Source: a bacterium (lineage in GTDB: Bacteria; Myxococcota_A; Polyangia; Nannocystales; Nannocystaceae). Taken from it: 64,000 bases of DNA. Under the pieces are notes generated by a model that saw only the letters and a list, made by a program, of their open reading frames with translations, searched no databases and was not told the origin of the DNA. Made by a program: the position numbers and the translations under genes. The stretch is from NCBI GenBank assembly GCA_024742475.1, contig JANSYI010000004.1, positions 248,001 to 312,000 of the forward strand, in the 5' to 3' direction. Shown here piece by piece: positions 16,922 to 25,659 of the stretch; the first letter of the stretch is position 1; the number at the start of each line of letters is the position of its first letter.

Positions 16922-18238
16922 TCAGTTCTTGGGCTGCCCGTCGGCCTCGGGCTTGGCGCCCTCTTTGGTGCCCTCGGCCTTCTCGGTGGCGACGCCTTTC
17001 GCGTCCACTGACGTCTTGAGCCCCTTCTTCACGCCGGCCTTGCGCATGTCGGGCTTCATCTTGCCGCCATGCCCGTGCTCGTCGCCGTGCCCGTGGCCGC
17101 GAGGCGTCTTCTTCGACGATCGGCGCTGCGGCTCGGGCCCCAGCGTCGCCTTGATGTTGTCGACGATCTCGTACTTGCCGAGGAGTTCTTCTTTGAGCTC
17201 CCGACGCCCCTGGTGAAGCTTGCGCTGCTCGAGACGGTTGACGATCTGATCTTCGAGCGCGTCCTGAGGCAGGGGCCCCGGACCCCACGAGCCGGTCACC
17301 TTGATGATGTGGTACCCGAACTTCGTCTTCACCGGCTTGGAGATCTCACCGACCTTCATGTCGAACGCCGCCGCCGAGAACTCCTCGGCCATGCGGTCGG
17401 CGGTGAAGATGCCGATGTCCCCGCCCTTGGCCGCGCTGGGGCCGGTGGATTTTTCGTTGGCGATGGCCGCAAAGTCGGCGCCTTCGGCGGTGACGGCCTT
17501 GTGCAGCTCCTCGGCCTTGGCCTTGGCTTCCGCCTCCCACTTGGCCTTGTCCTCCTCGGATGCCTCGGGCTCGTCCTTCTTGCCGTGGGGTCGGCGCTCC
17601 TTGGCCGGGCCGATCGGGATGAGGATGTGCGAGGCGCGGACACGCGGCTTCTCGGACTTCCAGTTGTCCTTGATCTTCTCGTAGTCGGCCGTGATCTCTT
17701 CGGCCGTGACCTCGAGCAGCCCCTTCTTGTCGAGGATGGCCTTCTCGCGAAGCTCGGCGACGTACATGTCCCGCAGGGACTTCTCGGTCTCGCCGCGACG
17801 GCTGAGGTGTTTCTCCCAGTCGCGAATACCACGCCGCTGCTGGCTCTCACGCGCCTCGAGGGCGGCCTTGTCGTAGTCGACGCCGAGCGCCTTGGCCTCT
17901 TGCGCGAGGACCTCGTGGTAGATCAGCCGCTCGGCGATCGACTTGCGGTAGCGACGATCGGCCGAGCTGGGGATGTCCCTGCCGCGGTCGGTGTACTTCT
18001 TGACCTTGAGGTCGTAGATCGAGGTGAAGGCCTCGTTGGGGATCTCGACCTTGCCGACCTTGGCGATCGGACCTGAGGGGATGGCGCCGAGCTCGGCGTC
18101 GTCGGCCTTCTTCCCGCCTTCCTTCTCGATCTTCGCGAGGTCCTCCTTGGTGGCCTTCGCGGGCTTGGGGGGGTCGGTGCAGGCCCCCGCGAGTGCGGCG
18201 ACCAGGAAACTCACATGAAGTGGATGCAACGAACGCAT
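16922..18238 (-). CDS. Parvulin-type peptidyl-prolyl isomerase lipoprotein (SurA/PrsA-like)
   Basis: ATG 18238 gives 438 residues with lipobox LAGAC (Cys20). A charged linker leads to a SurA/PrsA-like N-terminal chaperone region (KVGKVEIPNEAFTSIY, RLIYHEVLAQEA). The parvulin domain runs from RVRASHILIPIG to FGYHIIKVTG, interrupted by a Lys/Glu-rich insertion with the KKDEPEASEEDKAKWEAEA helix, and has DFAAIANEKSTGPSA and GGDIGIF. The C-terminus is rich in His and Gly (HGHGDEHGHGG), perhaps metal-binding. It should fold outer-membrane or secreted proteins in the periplasm. It is divergent from miaB across 141 bp. Confidence 0.88.
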   Translation of the reverse strand: MRSLHPLHVSFLVAALAGACTDPPKPAKATKEDLAKIEKEGGKKADDAELGAIPSGPIAKVGKVEIPNEAFTSIYDLKVKKYTDRGRDIPSSADRRYRKSIAERLIYHEVLAQEAKALGVDYDKAALEARESQQRRGIRDWEKHLSRRGETEKSLRDMYVAELREKAILDKKGLLEVTAEEITADYEKIKDNWKSEKPRVRASHILIPIGPAKERRPHGKKDEPEASEEDKAKWEAEAKAKAEELHKAVTAEGADFAAIANEKSTGPSAAKGGDIGIFTADRMAEEFSAAAFDMKVGEISKPVKTKFGYHIIKVTGSWGPGPLPQDALEDQIVNRLEQRKLHQGRRELKEELLGKYEIVDNIKATLGPEPQRRSSKKTPRGHGHGDEHGHGGKMKPDMRKAGVKKGLKTSVDAKGVATEKAEGTKEGAKPEADGQPKN

Positions 18239-18379
18239 AGTCGTGCCCTTTCGGCATGAGCCAAGGCCCGCGATTCTAAGCATGAAACGCCGGGCCGGGG
18301 AAGAATGGCCTACGACGCTGGCGCAAGCAACGCACTGGTCGAAGACGCGGACGTGACGTAAGCATCACCGCTGCCCTCC

Positions 18380-19744
<1,365 letters not shown>

Positions 19745-19793
19745 GCGGCGCACCGGCGGCGGCCTGCGGTGGTACAAACGCCGCCAGATCACC

Positions 19794-20231
19794 GTGGCCG
19801 ATCACGACGAATCCCTCCCGCCCGATTCCGACCCGCCACCCGAGGAGATCGCCCGGGTGAGCCGGCACGTTCAGCCCGTCGGGCCGCGCATCTTGGTGCG
19901 CGTGGTCAAGGGACCCGACCGGAGCGAGTCCGGGCTCTTCCTGCCGCAGGGCGTCAAGGAAGACCACGTCGCGGCGCTGCTCGGCGAGGTCCTCGAGGTC
20001 GCGCGGACGATGCCCAAGGCCGACGCGCTCGTCGACGACGATGACGACGAGGGCGACGACGAGGCGCGCTTGGACTTGGGCAAGAACGTCAGCGGCATCC
20101 CGCTGGGCGCCAACGTGCTCTTCGAGAAGGAGCGCGGGGTGATGGTCCCGTGGGACGAGTCGCTCCGCCTGCTCGAGGTCCGGCACGTGCTGGCCCTCGT
20201 CGACATCATTCGCGAGGACGAACTGCAGTGA
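19794..20231 (+). CDS. GroES/Cpn10-like co-chaperonin with acidic insertion
   Basis: GTG 19794 gives 145 residues. The Cpn10 pattern is visible: VQPVGPRILVRVVKGPDRSESGLFLPQG, then AALLGEVLEVA, ANVLFEKERG and LRLLEVRHVLALV. It is longer than the usual ~97 residues because of an N-terminal acidic lead-in and an insertion in the middle that contains runs of Asp and Glu (DDDDDEGDDEAR). No groEL lies beside it. It could be a divergent or specialised co-chaperonin, or a domain relative with another role. Its TGA overlaps the GTG of the SppA fusion by 3 bp, so the two are translationally coupled. Confidence 0.75.
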   Translation: MADHDESLPPDSDPPPEEIARVSRHVQPVGPRILVRVVKGPDRSESGLFLPQGVKEDHVAALLGEVLEVARTMPKADALVDDDDDEGDDEARLDLGKNVSGIPLGANVLFEKERGVMVPWDESLRLLEVRHVLALVDIIREDELQ

Positions 20232-22870
20232 CCACGCTTCGACGCCTGGGCTTGGCCGCCCTCACCTTCGCCCTGCCCTCTGCCGCGCTCGCGGCTCCAC
20301 CCGAGGTGCTCGAGCGCGCCTCCACCGACGGGGTCGAGCGCGTCTACGAGGACTACTCCTCCGAAGGCGACGCGAGCAGCCTCGAGCTCAACCCCGCGAT
20401 GCTCTCCGCCGTGCGCGGCCTCGACCTCACGCTGCTGGGGTACCAGACCACGGACCGCTTCATGCGAGGCTCGGGGTTCGGCGCGTTCGCGGCGTTCAAC
20501 CTCGGGTTCGGCGTCGCCATGGGCTTTGGCGCGCAGCTGATCGAGCCCGGCCTGGGCGAGGGGGTCACCGACTTCGCCGCCGACGCCAACCCCACCGCCA
20601 CCAAGCTCAGCTGGGGCCTCTCGCTGGGGCGAGGCGAGTACGCCTCGTTCGGTGTCGGCGTCGCGGGCATGCGCAGCCAGGGCCAATGGCTGCAGCGACC
20701 CGACATCGACGTCGGCTTCATGTCGCGCATCACCAACTACGCCTCGGTCGGGGCGATGGTCCGCATGAGCCCGGTCAACCTCGAGAGCCAGGCGCTGCCA
20801 CCCGAGCTCTCGGTCGTCGGCGAGCTCTCGGTTCGCCCGCTGGGCACGAACATGGTCGAGCTCGCCGGAGGCGTGAAGCAGCAGGTGCTCACCGCCGAGG
20901 CGGGCGAACGCACCACGCGCGAGGGCAGCGACGGCTTGCTGCCCCGCGGACGCATGTCGCTGCGCTGGCAGGGGTGGGGGCTGCGAGGCGAGGTCGAGCA
21001 GGTCCAGCTCACGCAGCTCGACGAGGCCAGCTTCGCCCCGCTGCGCACCACCAAGGGCGTGCGTGGCTCGGTCTCCCTCGAGGCGTCGTGGGACTTCGCC
21101 ACGGTCGGCTCGGGCGTGCACGTGGGGGCCTCGGACGGCGTCGACGGCGTCGGCTACCACGCCCGGTTGCACTCGCGTCGCCGCGGGCGCGTCTTCTGGC
21201 CGCGCCTGGTCCGGGTCGAGCGGATCGATCTGGGCTCGCTGGGCGATCAGCGCTCGCTCATCGCGATGCTGGAGCGCCTCGAGCGGGCCGAAGAGGCGGG
21301 GCCGCGCACGATCCTGCTTCTCGACGCCCGCAGCACCAGCGGCGGCTGGGCGGCCCGGCACGAGGTCCGCGAGGCGTTGATCGACGTTCGCAACGCGGGC
21401 GGGCACGTGTACGCCTACGTCGAGAACGCCAGCCTCGGCGACTACTACATGGCCAGCGTCGCCGAGTCGGTGTTCATCCACCCCGCCGGCGCGCTCGACA
21501 CCTACGGCCTGTCCTCGAGCAGCCTCTACTTTCGCGGCGCGCTCGACAAGATCGGCGTGAAGGCCGAGGTCGTGAAGATCAAGGAGTACAAGAGCGCGGG
21601 CGAGCGGTTCAGCGAGACGGGCCCGACCCCGCCCGACCGCGAGCAACGCGAGGCGCTGCAGGCCGCCGTCTACGAGCAGGTGCTCTTCGACATCGCGCAG
21701 GCCCGGGAACTCACGGTCTCCGACGTCCGCCAGGCGTTCGACGACGCCCCACATGGTCCCTCCGAAGCGATCGAGCGCAAGCTCGTCGACTCGATCGCGT
21801 TTCGCGACCAGCTCGAGGACGAGGTCGGTGACAAGGTCGGCGCGCCCGTCGAGATCGAAGCGGTCACCGACGGCTCGCCCGAGAACACGACCTGGTCGCG
21901 GGAGCCCTACATCGCCGTGGTGCTCGTCGAGGGCGCCATCGTCGACGGGCGAAGCCGCGTCATCCCGCTCATCGGCACCCAGTTCGCCGGCGGGGACACG
22001 ATCGCCAAGACGCTCCGCGACATCCGCGAGGACACGGCCTGCAAGGGCATCGTGCTGAGGGTCGACTCCCCTGGGGGCTCGGCGCTGGCCTCGGACATCA
22101 TCTGGCGCGAGGTCTCACGCACGCACGAAGCGTTCGTGGAGGACCCCAAGTCAAGCCCCCCCATCGTCGTGTCCATGAGCAACGTGGCCGCAAGCGGCGG
22201 GTACTACGTCTCGATGGGCACCGACACGGTGTTCGTCGACCCCCTCACGGTCACCGGCTCCATCGGCGTGATCACGATCCACTTCGACGTCTCGGGTCTG
22301 CTCGAGAAGCTCGGCATCTCGGTCACGACGTTCAAGCAGGGCAAGAACCCCGACATCAACTCGATCTTCCACCCCTACACCCCGGAGCAACGCGCCAAGG
22401 TGGAACAGAGCATCGCGCGGACCTACGACCTGTTCACCTCCCGGGTCGCCGACGCGCGGGGTATGACGCAGGACGAAGTCGACGCGCTCGGCCGCGGTCA
22501 CGTCTACGGCGGGAAGAAGGCCATCGAGATCGGCTTGGCCGACCGCGAAGGCGGGCTCGAAGATGCGATCAACGCCGTGCGGACGAAGGCCGGCGTTCGA
22601 CCCCGCAAACACTTGGACCTGCGGGTGCTCCCTCGAGCGCCCCGCCTGATCGACCTGATCCTCGACACCGTCGGAGACCCCTTCGCTGGCGCCGGCCCGG
22701 TTCGAAAGGCCAAGGCCCGGCGCAAGGCGGCGCGAGAGCAGGCGTCGATGATCGGCATGCTGCCCAGCCTGCTGCACGACACCCTGGCGCAGCTCCCCTT
22801 GTCCCTGCTCTACCTCGAGCAGGGCGAGGCGCACGCGGTCACCCCGTGGGTGATGGCCGACCCGAAGTAG
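20228..22870 (+). CDS. Beta-barrel/SppA (S49) signal peptide peptidase fusion, copy 1
   Basis: GTG 20228 gives 880 residues with a signal peptide (ALPSAALAAPP). Residues ~40-300 are a domain of alternating Gly/aromatic strands opening ASSLELNPAML, resembling FadL/PorV-type outer-membrane barrels. The rest is a double S49 unit of the long SppA type. The presumed general base is Lys455 in KEYKSAGERFSE of the first repeat, and the nucleophile is Ser656 in AASGGYYVSMG of the second, matching the Lys/Ser dyad layout of E. coli SppA. The enzyme should degrade cleaved signal peptides, but the fused barrel suggests outer-membrane association. A paralogue lies at 28551-31226. The last 32 bp overlap the convergent methyltransferase gene. 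Confidence 0.85.
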   Translation: MTTLRRLGLAALTFALPSAALAAPPEVLERASTDGVERVYEDYSSEGDASSLELNPAMLSAVRGLDLTLLGYQTTDRFMRGSGFGAFAAFNLGFGVAMGFGAQLIEPGLGEGVTDFAADANPTATKLSWGLSLGRGEYASFGVGVAGMRSQGQWLQRPDIDVGFMSRITNYASVGAMVRMSPVNLESQALPPELSVVGELSVRPLGTNMVELAGGVKQQVLTAEAGERTTREGSDGLLPRGRMSLRWQGWGLRGEVEQVQLTQLDEASFAPLRTTKGVRGSVSLEASWDFATVGSGVHVGASDGVDGVGYHARLHSRRRGRVFWPRLVRVERIDLGSLGDQRSLIAMLERLERAEEAGPRTILLLDARSTSGGWAARHEVREALIDVRNAGGHVYAYVENASLGDYYMASVAESVFIHPAGALDTYGLSSSSLYFRGALDKIGVKAEVVKIKEYKSAGERFSETGPTPPDREQREALQAAVYEQVLFDIAQARELTVSDVRQAFDDAPHGPSEAIERKLVDSIAFRDQLEDEVGDKVGAPVEIEAVTDGSPENTTWSREPYIAVVLVEGAIVDGRSRVIPLIGTQFAGGDTIAKTLRDIREDTACKGIVLRVDSPGGSALASDIIWREVSRTHEAFVEDPKSSPPIVVSMSNVAASGGYYVSMGTDTVFVDPLTVTGSIGVITIHFDVSGLLEKLGISVTTFKQGKNPDINSIFHPYTPEQRAKVEQSIARTYDLFTSRVADARGMTQDEVDALGRGHVYGGKKAIEIGLADREGGLEDAINAVRTKAGVRPRKHLDLRVLPRAPRLIDLILDTVGDPFAGAGPVRKAKARRKAAREQASMIGMLPSLLHDTLAQLPLSLLYLEQGEAHAVTPWVMADPK

Positions 22871-23705
22871 CCCGGGCGGTCACCACATGCGTCGGGGAGT
22901 GGAGCCGCCGCAGCCGCGGCTCCGCGTCGTGGTAGCGCGACGGGTCGACGAAGGTGACCTCATCCAGGCCCGCCTCGCCCATCACGGCACGCACCTGCGA
23001 GGCGTCCGCGTAGGGATCGAGCGCCTTCTTGCGCCGGGTGAGCGCGACGATTGCGGTGCGCAACACGGTCGACGCCGCGCCTACCGAGGCCTGGCCGCCG
23101 CGCGTATGCAGGTCGCAGACGAACAAGCCCCCCGAGCCGAGCGCGCCCGCAACCGAGGCGTACAGCTGCGCCCGATCGGCGCCGCTGAGGTAGCTGAGCA
23201 GGCCTTCGGCGACGACGACGGGGCGTCGCGCAGTCGCCAGCGCCTCACCGAGCGTCCGTGCGAACGCAGGCTCGACGACGTTGGCTGATTCGACGCGGTG
23301 TCGGCCAGCGAGGGCCCGGCGGACCTGCGCGGGAGCCCGCGCCAGGGCGGCACGCTTACACGCGACCATGTCGGGGAGGTCGTACTCGACGCCGGACACA
23401 TCCCCCGGTCCGAGCGCCGCCGCCACGGCTCTGCGCGTCAGCCCTGCCCCGAGCTCGACGACGACGTCGGGCTCGTGCGCGCGCACCACCGCGTCGATCA
23501 GGCGGTGGCGGTACTCGAGATACACGCGCATCGAGGGCGTCGTGGGAGACAAGCGCGTCGCCCACTCGCCGGCCGCGAAGAACCCCCAGTACAGCGCAGC
23601 CCCTTGCCACGTAGAGAACAGCTCGGCGTGCTCGAAGCCCGCGCGGCGCCACACGTAGGCCGTGTAGTGCGCAGTGGGGCCGATTCGCTCGTGCCCGCCG
23701 CTCAT
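22839..23705 (-). CDS. Class I SAM-dependent methyltransferase (LCMT/PPM-like)
   Basis: ATG 23705 gives 288 residues. Features of the leucine-carboxyl-methyltransferase-like group are PTAHYTAYVWRRAGF, EYRHRLID, the SAM-binding VVVELGAGLTRRAVA, a VEYDLPDMV acidic loop, and VVVAEGLLSYLSG. Bacterial members of this group include polyketide O-methyltransferases and uncharacterised enzymes; the substrate here is unknown. The ATG overlaps the stop of the upstream TerB-like gene by 4 bp, so the two are coupled. Its 3' end overlaps the convergent SppA gene by 32 bp. Confidence 0.82.
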   Translation of the reverse strand: MSGGHERIGPTAHYTAYVWRRAGFEHAELFSTWQGAALYWGFFAAGEWATRLSPTTPSMRVYLEYRHRLIDAVVRAHEPDVVVELGAGLTRRAVAAALGPGDVSGVEYDLPDMVACKRAALARAPAQVRRALAGRHRVESANVVEPAFARTLGEALATARRPVVVAEGLLSYLSGADRAQLYASVAGALGSGGLFVCDLHTRGGQASVGAASTVLRTAIVALTRRKKALDPYADASQVRAVMGEAGLDEVTFVDPSRYHDAEPRLRRLHSPTHVVTARATSGRPSPTG

Positions 23706-24418
23706 CGCTCGAGCATGCGCTGGGCTTCGGCTGGGTCGATGGCGATGGCGCCCGCGAGATCGATGAACGCCTTGCGCGCCACTGCGTCGCGCCCGTCGGC
23801 GGTGACGACCGGGACCAGCTCCAACATCGCGATGCGACGCTCCTCGGGAGCAAGCCCCGCGAAGCCACCGATGAGCATCATCATCTCGGGCGGCTCGTCG
23901 ATGAGGTTCTTCATCGCCTCGGTCGTGCCTTCGGCCAGCGGCAGCCGCCCGAGCAGCGCGTCGAAGCTCTCCCGCTCCGCGTCGCTGACCTGGCCGTCGG
24001 CCTGGGCGATGTGCGCGGCAAAGCCCGCGATCAGCTCCGCGCGAGCCTCGGCCTGCGTCGACCATGCCTGCCGCCACCGCGCGGCCGCGTCGGCATCCTC
24101 ACCGAGCATCCCGGCGAGCTCGTCGTGCACCTGCGCTTCGCGATCCGTACCGCGGCCGTCGGTCAGCGCCATCCGCCACGCCTTGGACAAGATGTCTTCG
24201 GAGAAGAGCGGCGGGGGGAGCTGCAGCCCCTTCGCGTGCGTGCGAAGGGCGTCCTCGCTCCCGAGCCGCTCGACCCATGCGGCCGAGTCGTCGCCGTCGA
24301 GGCGCTCATCGAGCATCCAAAGCACCTGCTCGAGCTCCGCAGCATCGAGGACGCCGTCGGCGTGGGCCACGAGACCGCACGCGACCAGCGTCCACTCTTG
24401 TTCGGGCGAAAGCGGCAT
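23702..24418 (-). CDS. TerB-like repeat protein
   Basis: This 238-residue protein is all-helical and cytoplasmic. It contains three TerB-like helix pairs with the recurrent AxADGxxxxxE pattern: ACGLVAHADGVLDAAELEQV near residue 12, AAHIAQADGQVSDAERESF near 130, and PVVTADGRDAVARKAF near the C-terminus. TerB domains bind divalent metal through acidic residues and occur in stress-response and membrane-linked systems; no tellurite-resistance operon is present here. It is translationally coupled to the methyltransferase downstream. panB lies 34 bp upstream on the same strand, so all three may be one transcript. Confidence 0.7.
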   Translation of the reverse strand: MPLSPEQEWTLVACGLVAHADGVLDAAELEQVLWMLDERLDGDDSAAWVERLGSEDALRTHAKGLQLPPPLFSEDILSKAWRMALTDGRGTDREAQVHDELAGMLGEDADAAARWRQAWSTQAEARAELIAGFAAHIAQADGQVSDAERESFDALLGRLPLAEGTTEAMKNLIDEPPEMMMLIGGFAGLAPEERRIAMLELVPVVTADGRDAVARKAFIDLAGAIAIDPAEAQRMLER

Positions 24419-24452
24419 GGCGCGATGCTACCAGGCCGCTCGCGCGTCGACG

Positions 24453-25349
24453 TCACGAACCGGTCGCGACGGCGCGGGGGCCCTTGGCCGGACCGAACGT
24501 GTGCTCGGGGGCGGGGAACTCTCCACTGCGCACGGCCGCCACATACTGCTCCATCGCCGCACGGCCGCGGTCGAAGAGTTCATCGAACCGGCGCACGAAC
24601 TTGGGCCGCAGATCGGGGGTGAGGCCGAGCATGTCGTAGCAGACCAGCACCTGGCCATCGCAGTCCGCACCCGCCCCAATGCCGATCGTCGGGATGTCGA
24701 TCGACTCGGTGATCCGCTTGGCGAGGTCGGAGGGGATGCCCTCGAGCACCAGCGCGTAGGCGCCCGCGTCGGCGACGGCCTTGGCGTCGTCGAGGATGCG
24801 CTGCGCCCCCTCTTGGTCGCGCCCCTGCACGCGGAAGCCGCCCATCGCATGGACCGACTGCGGCGTCAGCCCGACGTGCGCCATCACGGGGATGCCCGCC
24901 CCGACGAGCCGCTCGATGACCGGCACCACCGCGCGTCCGCCTTCGAGCTTGACCGAATGCGCCCGACCTTCGGAGAGGATGCGCCCCGCGTTGCGGATCG
25001 CGTCCTGCGGCGAGACGTTGTAGCTGAGGAACGGCATGTCCCCCACGATGTGCGCGTAGCGGGTACCCCGAGCCACGGCTCGGCAGTGGTAGACGATGTC
25101 GTCCACCGTCACCGAGAGGGTGTCGTCGTTGCCCTGGACGACCATGCCCAAGGAATCGCCGACGAGCAGGAGGTCCGCGCCGCCTTCGTCGAGGAGGCGA
25201 GCGAACGTCGCGTCGTAGGCGGTGACCATCACCAGCGGCTCTTCGCCCTTGCGGGCCCGTACCTTGGGTACGGTCATCCGCTTGCGGGTCGAAACTTCGG
25301 TGGCAGGACGTGCTTGGCCGTAGGGGGCCGAAGCTTTTTCTTCAGTCAT
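24453..25349 (-). CDS. panB: 3-methyl-2-oxobutanoate hydroxymethyltransferase (ketopantoate hydroxymethyltransferase)
   Basis: ATG 25349 gives 298 residues, a little longer than E. coli PanB because of a ~20-residue N-terminal lead. Family signatures are [28 protein letters not shown] (Mg-binding Asp), [31 protein letters not shown] and [10 protein letters not shown] with the catalytic Glu, then [16 protein letters not shown]. It transfers a hydroxymethyl group from methylene-THF to 2-oxoisovalerate, the first step of pantothenate and CoA synthesis. panC and panD are not in the window. It probably heads a leftward transcript with the TerB-like and methyltransferase genes. Confidence 0.95.
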   Translation of the reverse strand: MTEEKASAPYGQARPATEVSTRKRMTVPKVRARKGEEPLVMVTAYDATFARLLDEGGADLLLVGDSLGMVVQGNDDTLSVTVDDIVYHCRAVARGTRYAHIVGDMPFLSYNVSPQDAIRNAGRILSEGRAHSVKLEGGRAVVPVIERLVGAGIPVMAHVGLTPQSVHAMGGFRVQGRDQEGAQRILDDAKAVADAGAYALVLEGIPSDLAKRITESIDIPTIGIGAGADCDGQVLVCYDMLGLTPDLRPKFVRRFDELFDRGRAAMEQYVAAVRSGEFPAPEHTFGPAKGPRAVATGS

Positions 25350-25659
25350 TCGATTGTCTCGCTTGTCCGAGGGGGTCACGGCCGGGCCCACCCCGGTCCA
25401 TGCCTTCGCACACTGCGGTTGATAGCACGACAGAGCTCGGCGCGCCGCGGCTGGCGCCCGCAGGAACATCAGAATACCCTTTTATTCTAGGTGCTTGGTT
25501 GGCAAGCGAGCCCCTCGAAGAGGTCGACCGGCCCGGGGAGGTCACGCGCGCCGCACATGCATGCGGCTGGCGACCGCGGGCCCCACGGCTCTGGTGGCCG
25601 ATGACACCGCGGAGTCGTTCTCGCAGGAGGGGGCCGTGGGTTTGCTATCGTTCGAGTCG
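25350..25659. other. Divergent intergenic region panB/kinase
   Basis: This 310-bp region separates divergent panB and the kinase gene. If the kinase starts at the in-frame ATG 25561, the 3' 99 bp are coding. The noteworthy element is a short AT-rich dyad at 25471-25488. Nothing else structured is visible. Confidence 0.5.
25471..25488. promoter_or_regulatory. AT-rich inverted repeat, candidate promoter/operator
   Basis: AGAATA (25471-25476) and TATTCT (25483-25488) form a perfect 6-bp dyad around CCCTTT, in a patch far richer in A+T than its surroundings, between divergent panB and the kinase. It could serve as a -10 region or operator for either gene. Confidence 0.35.
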
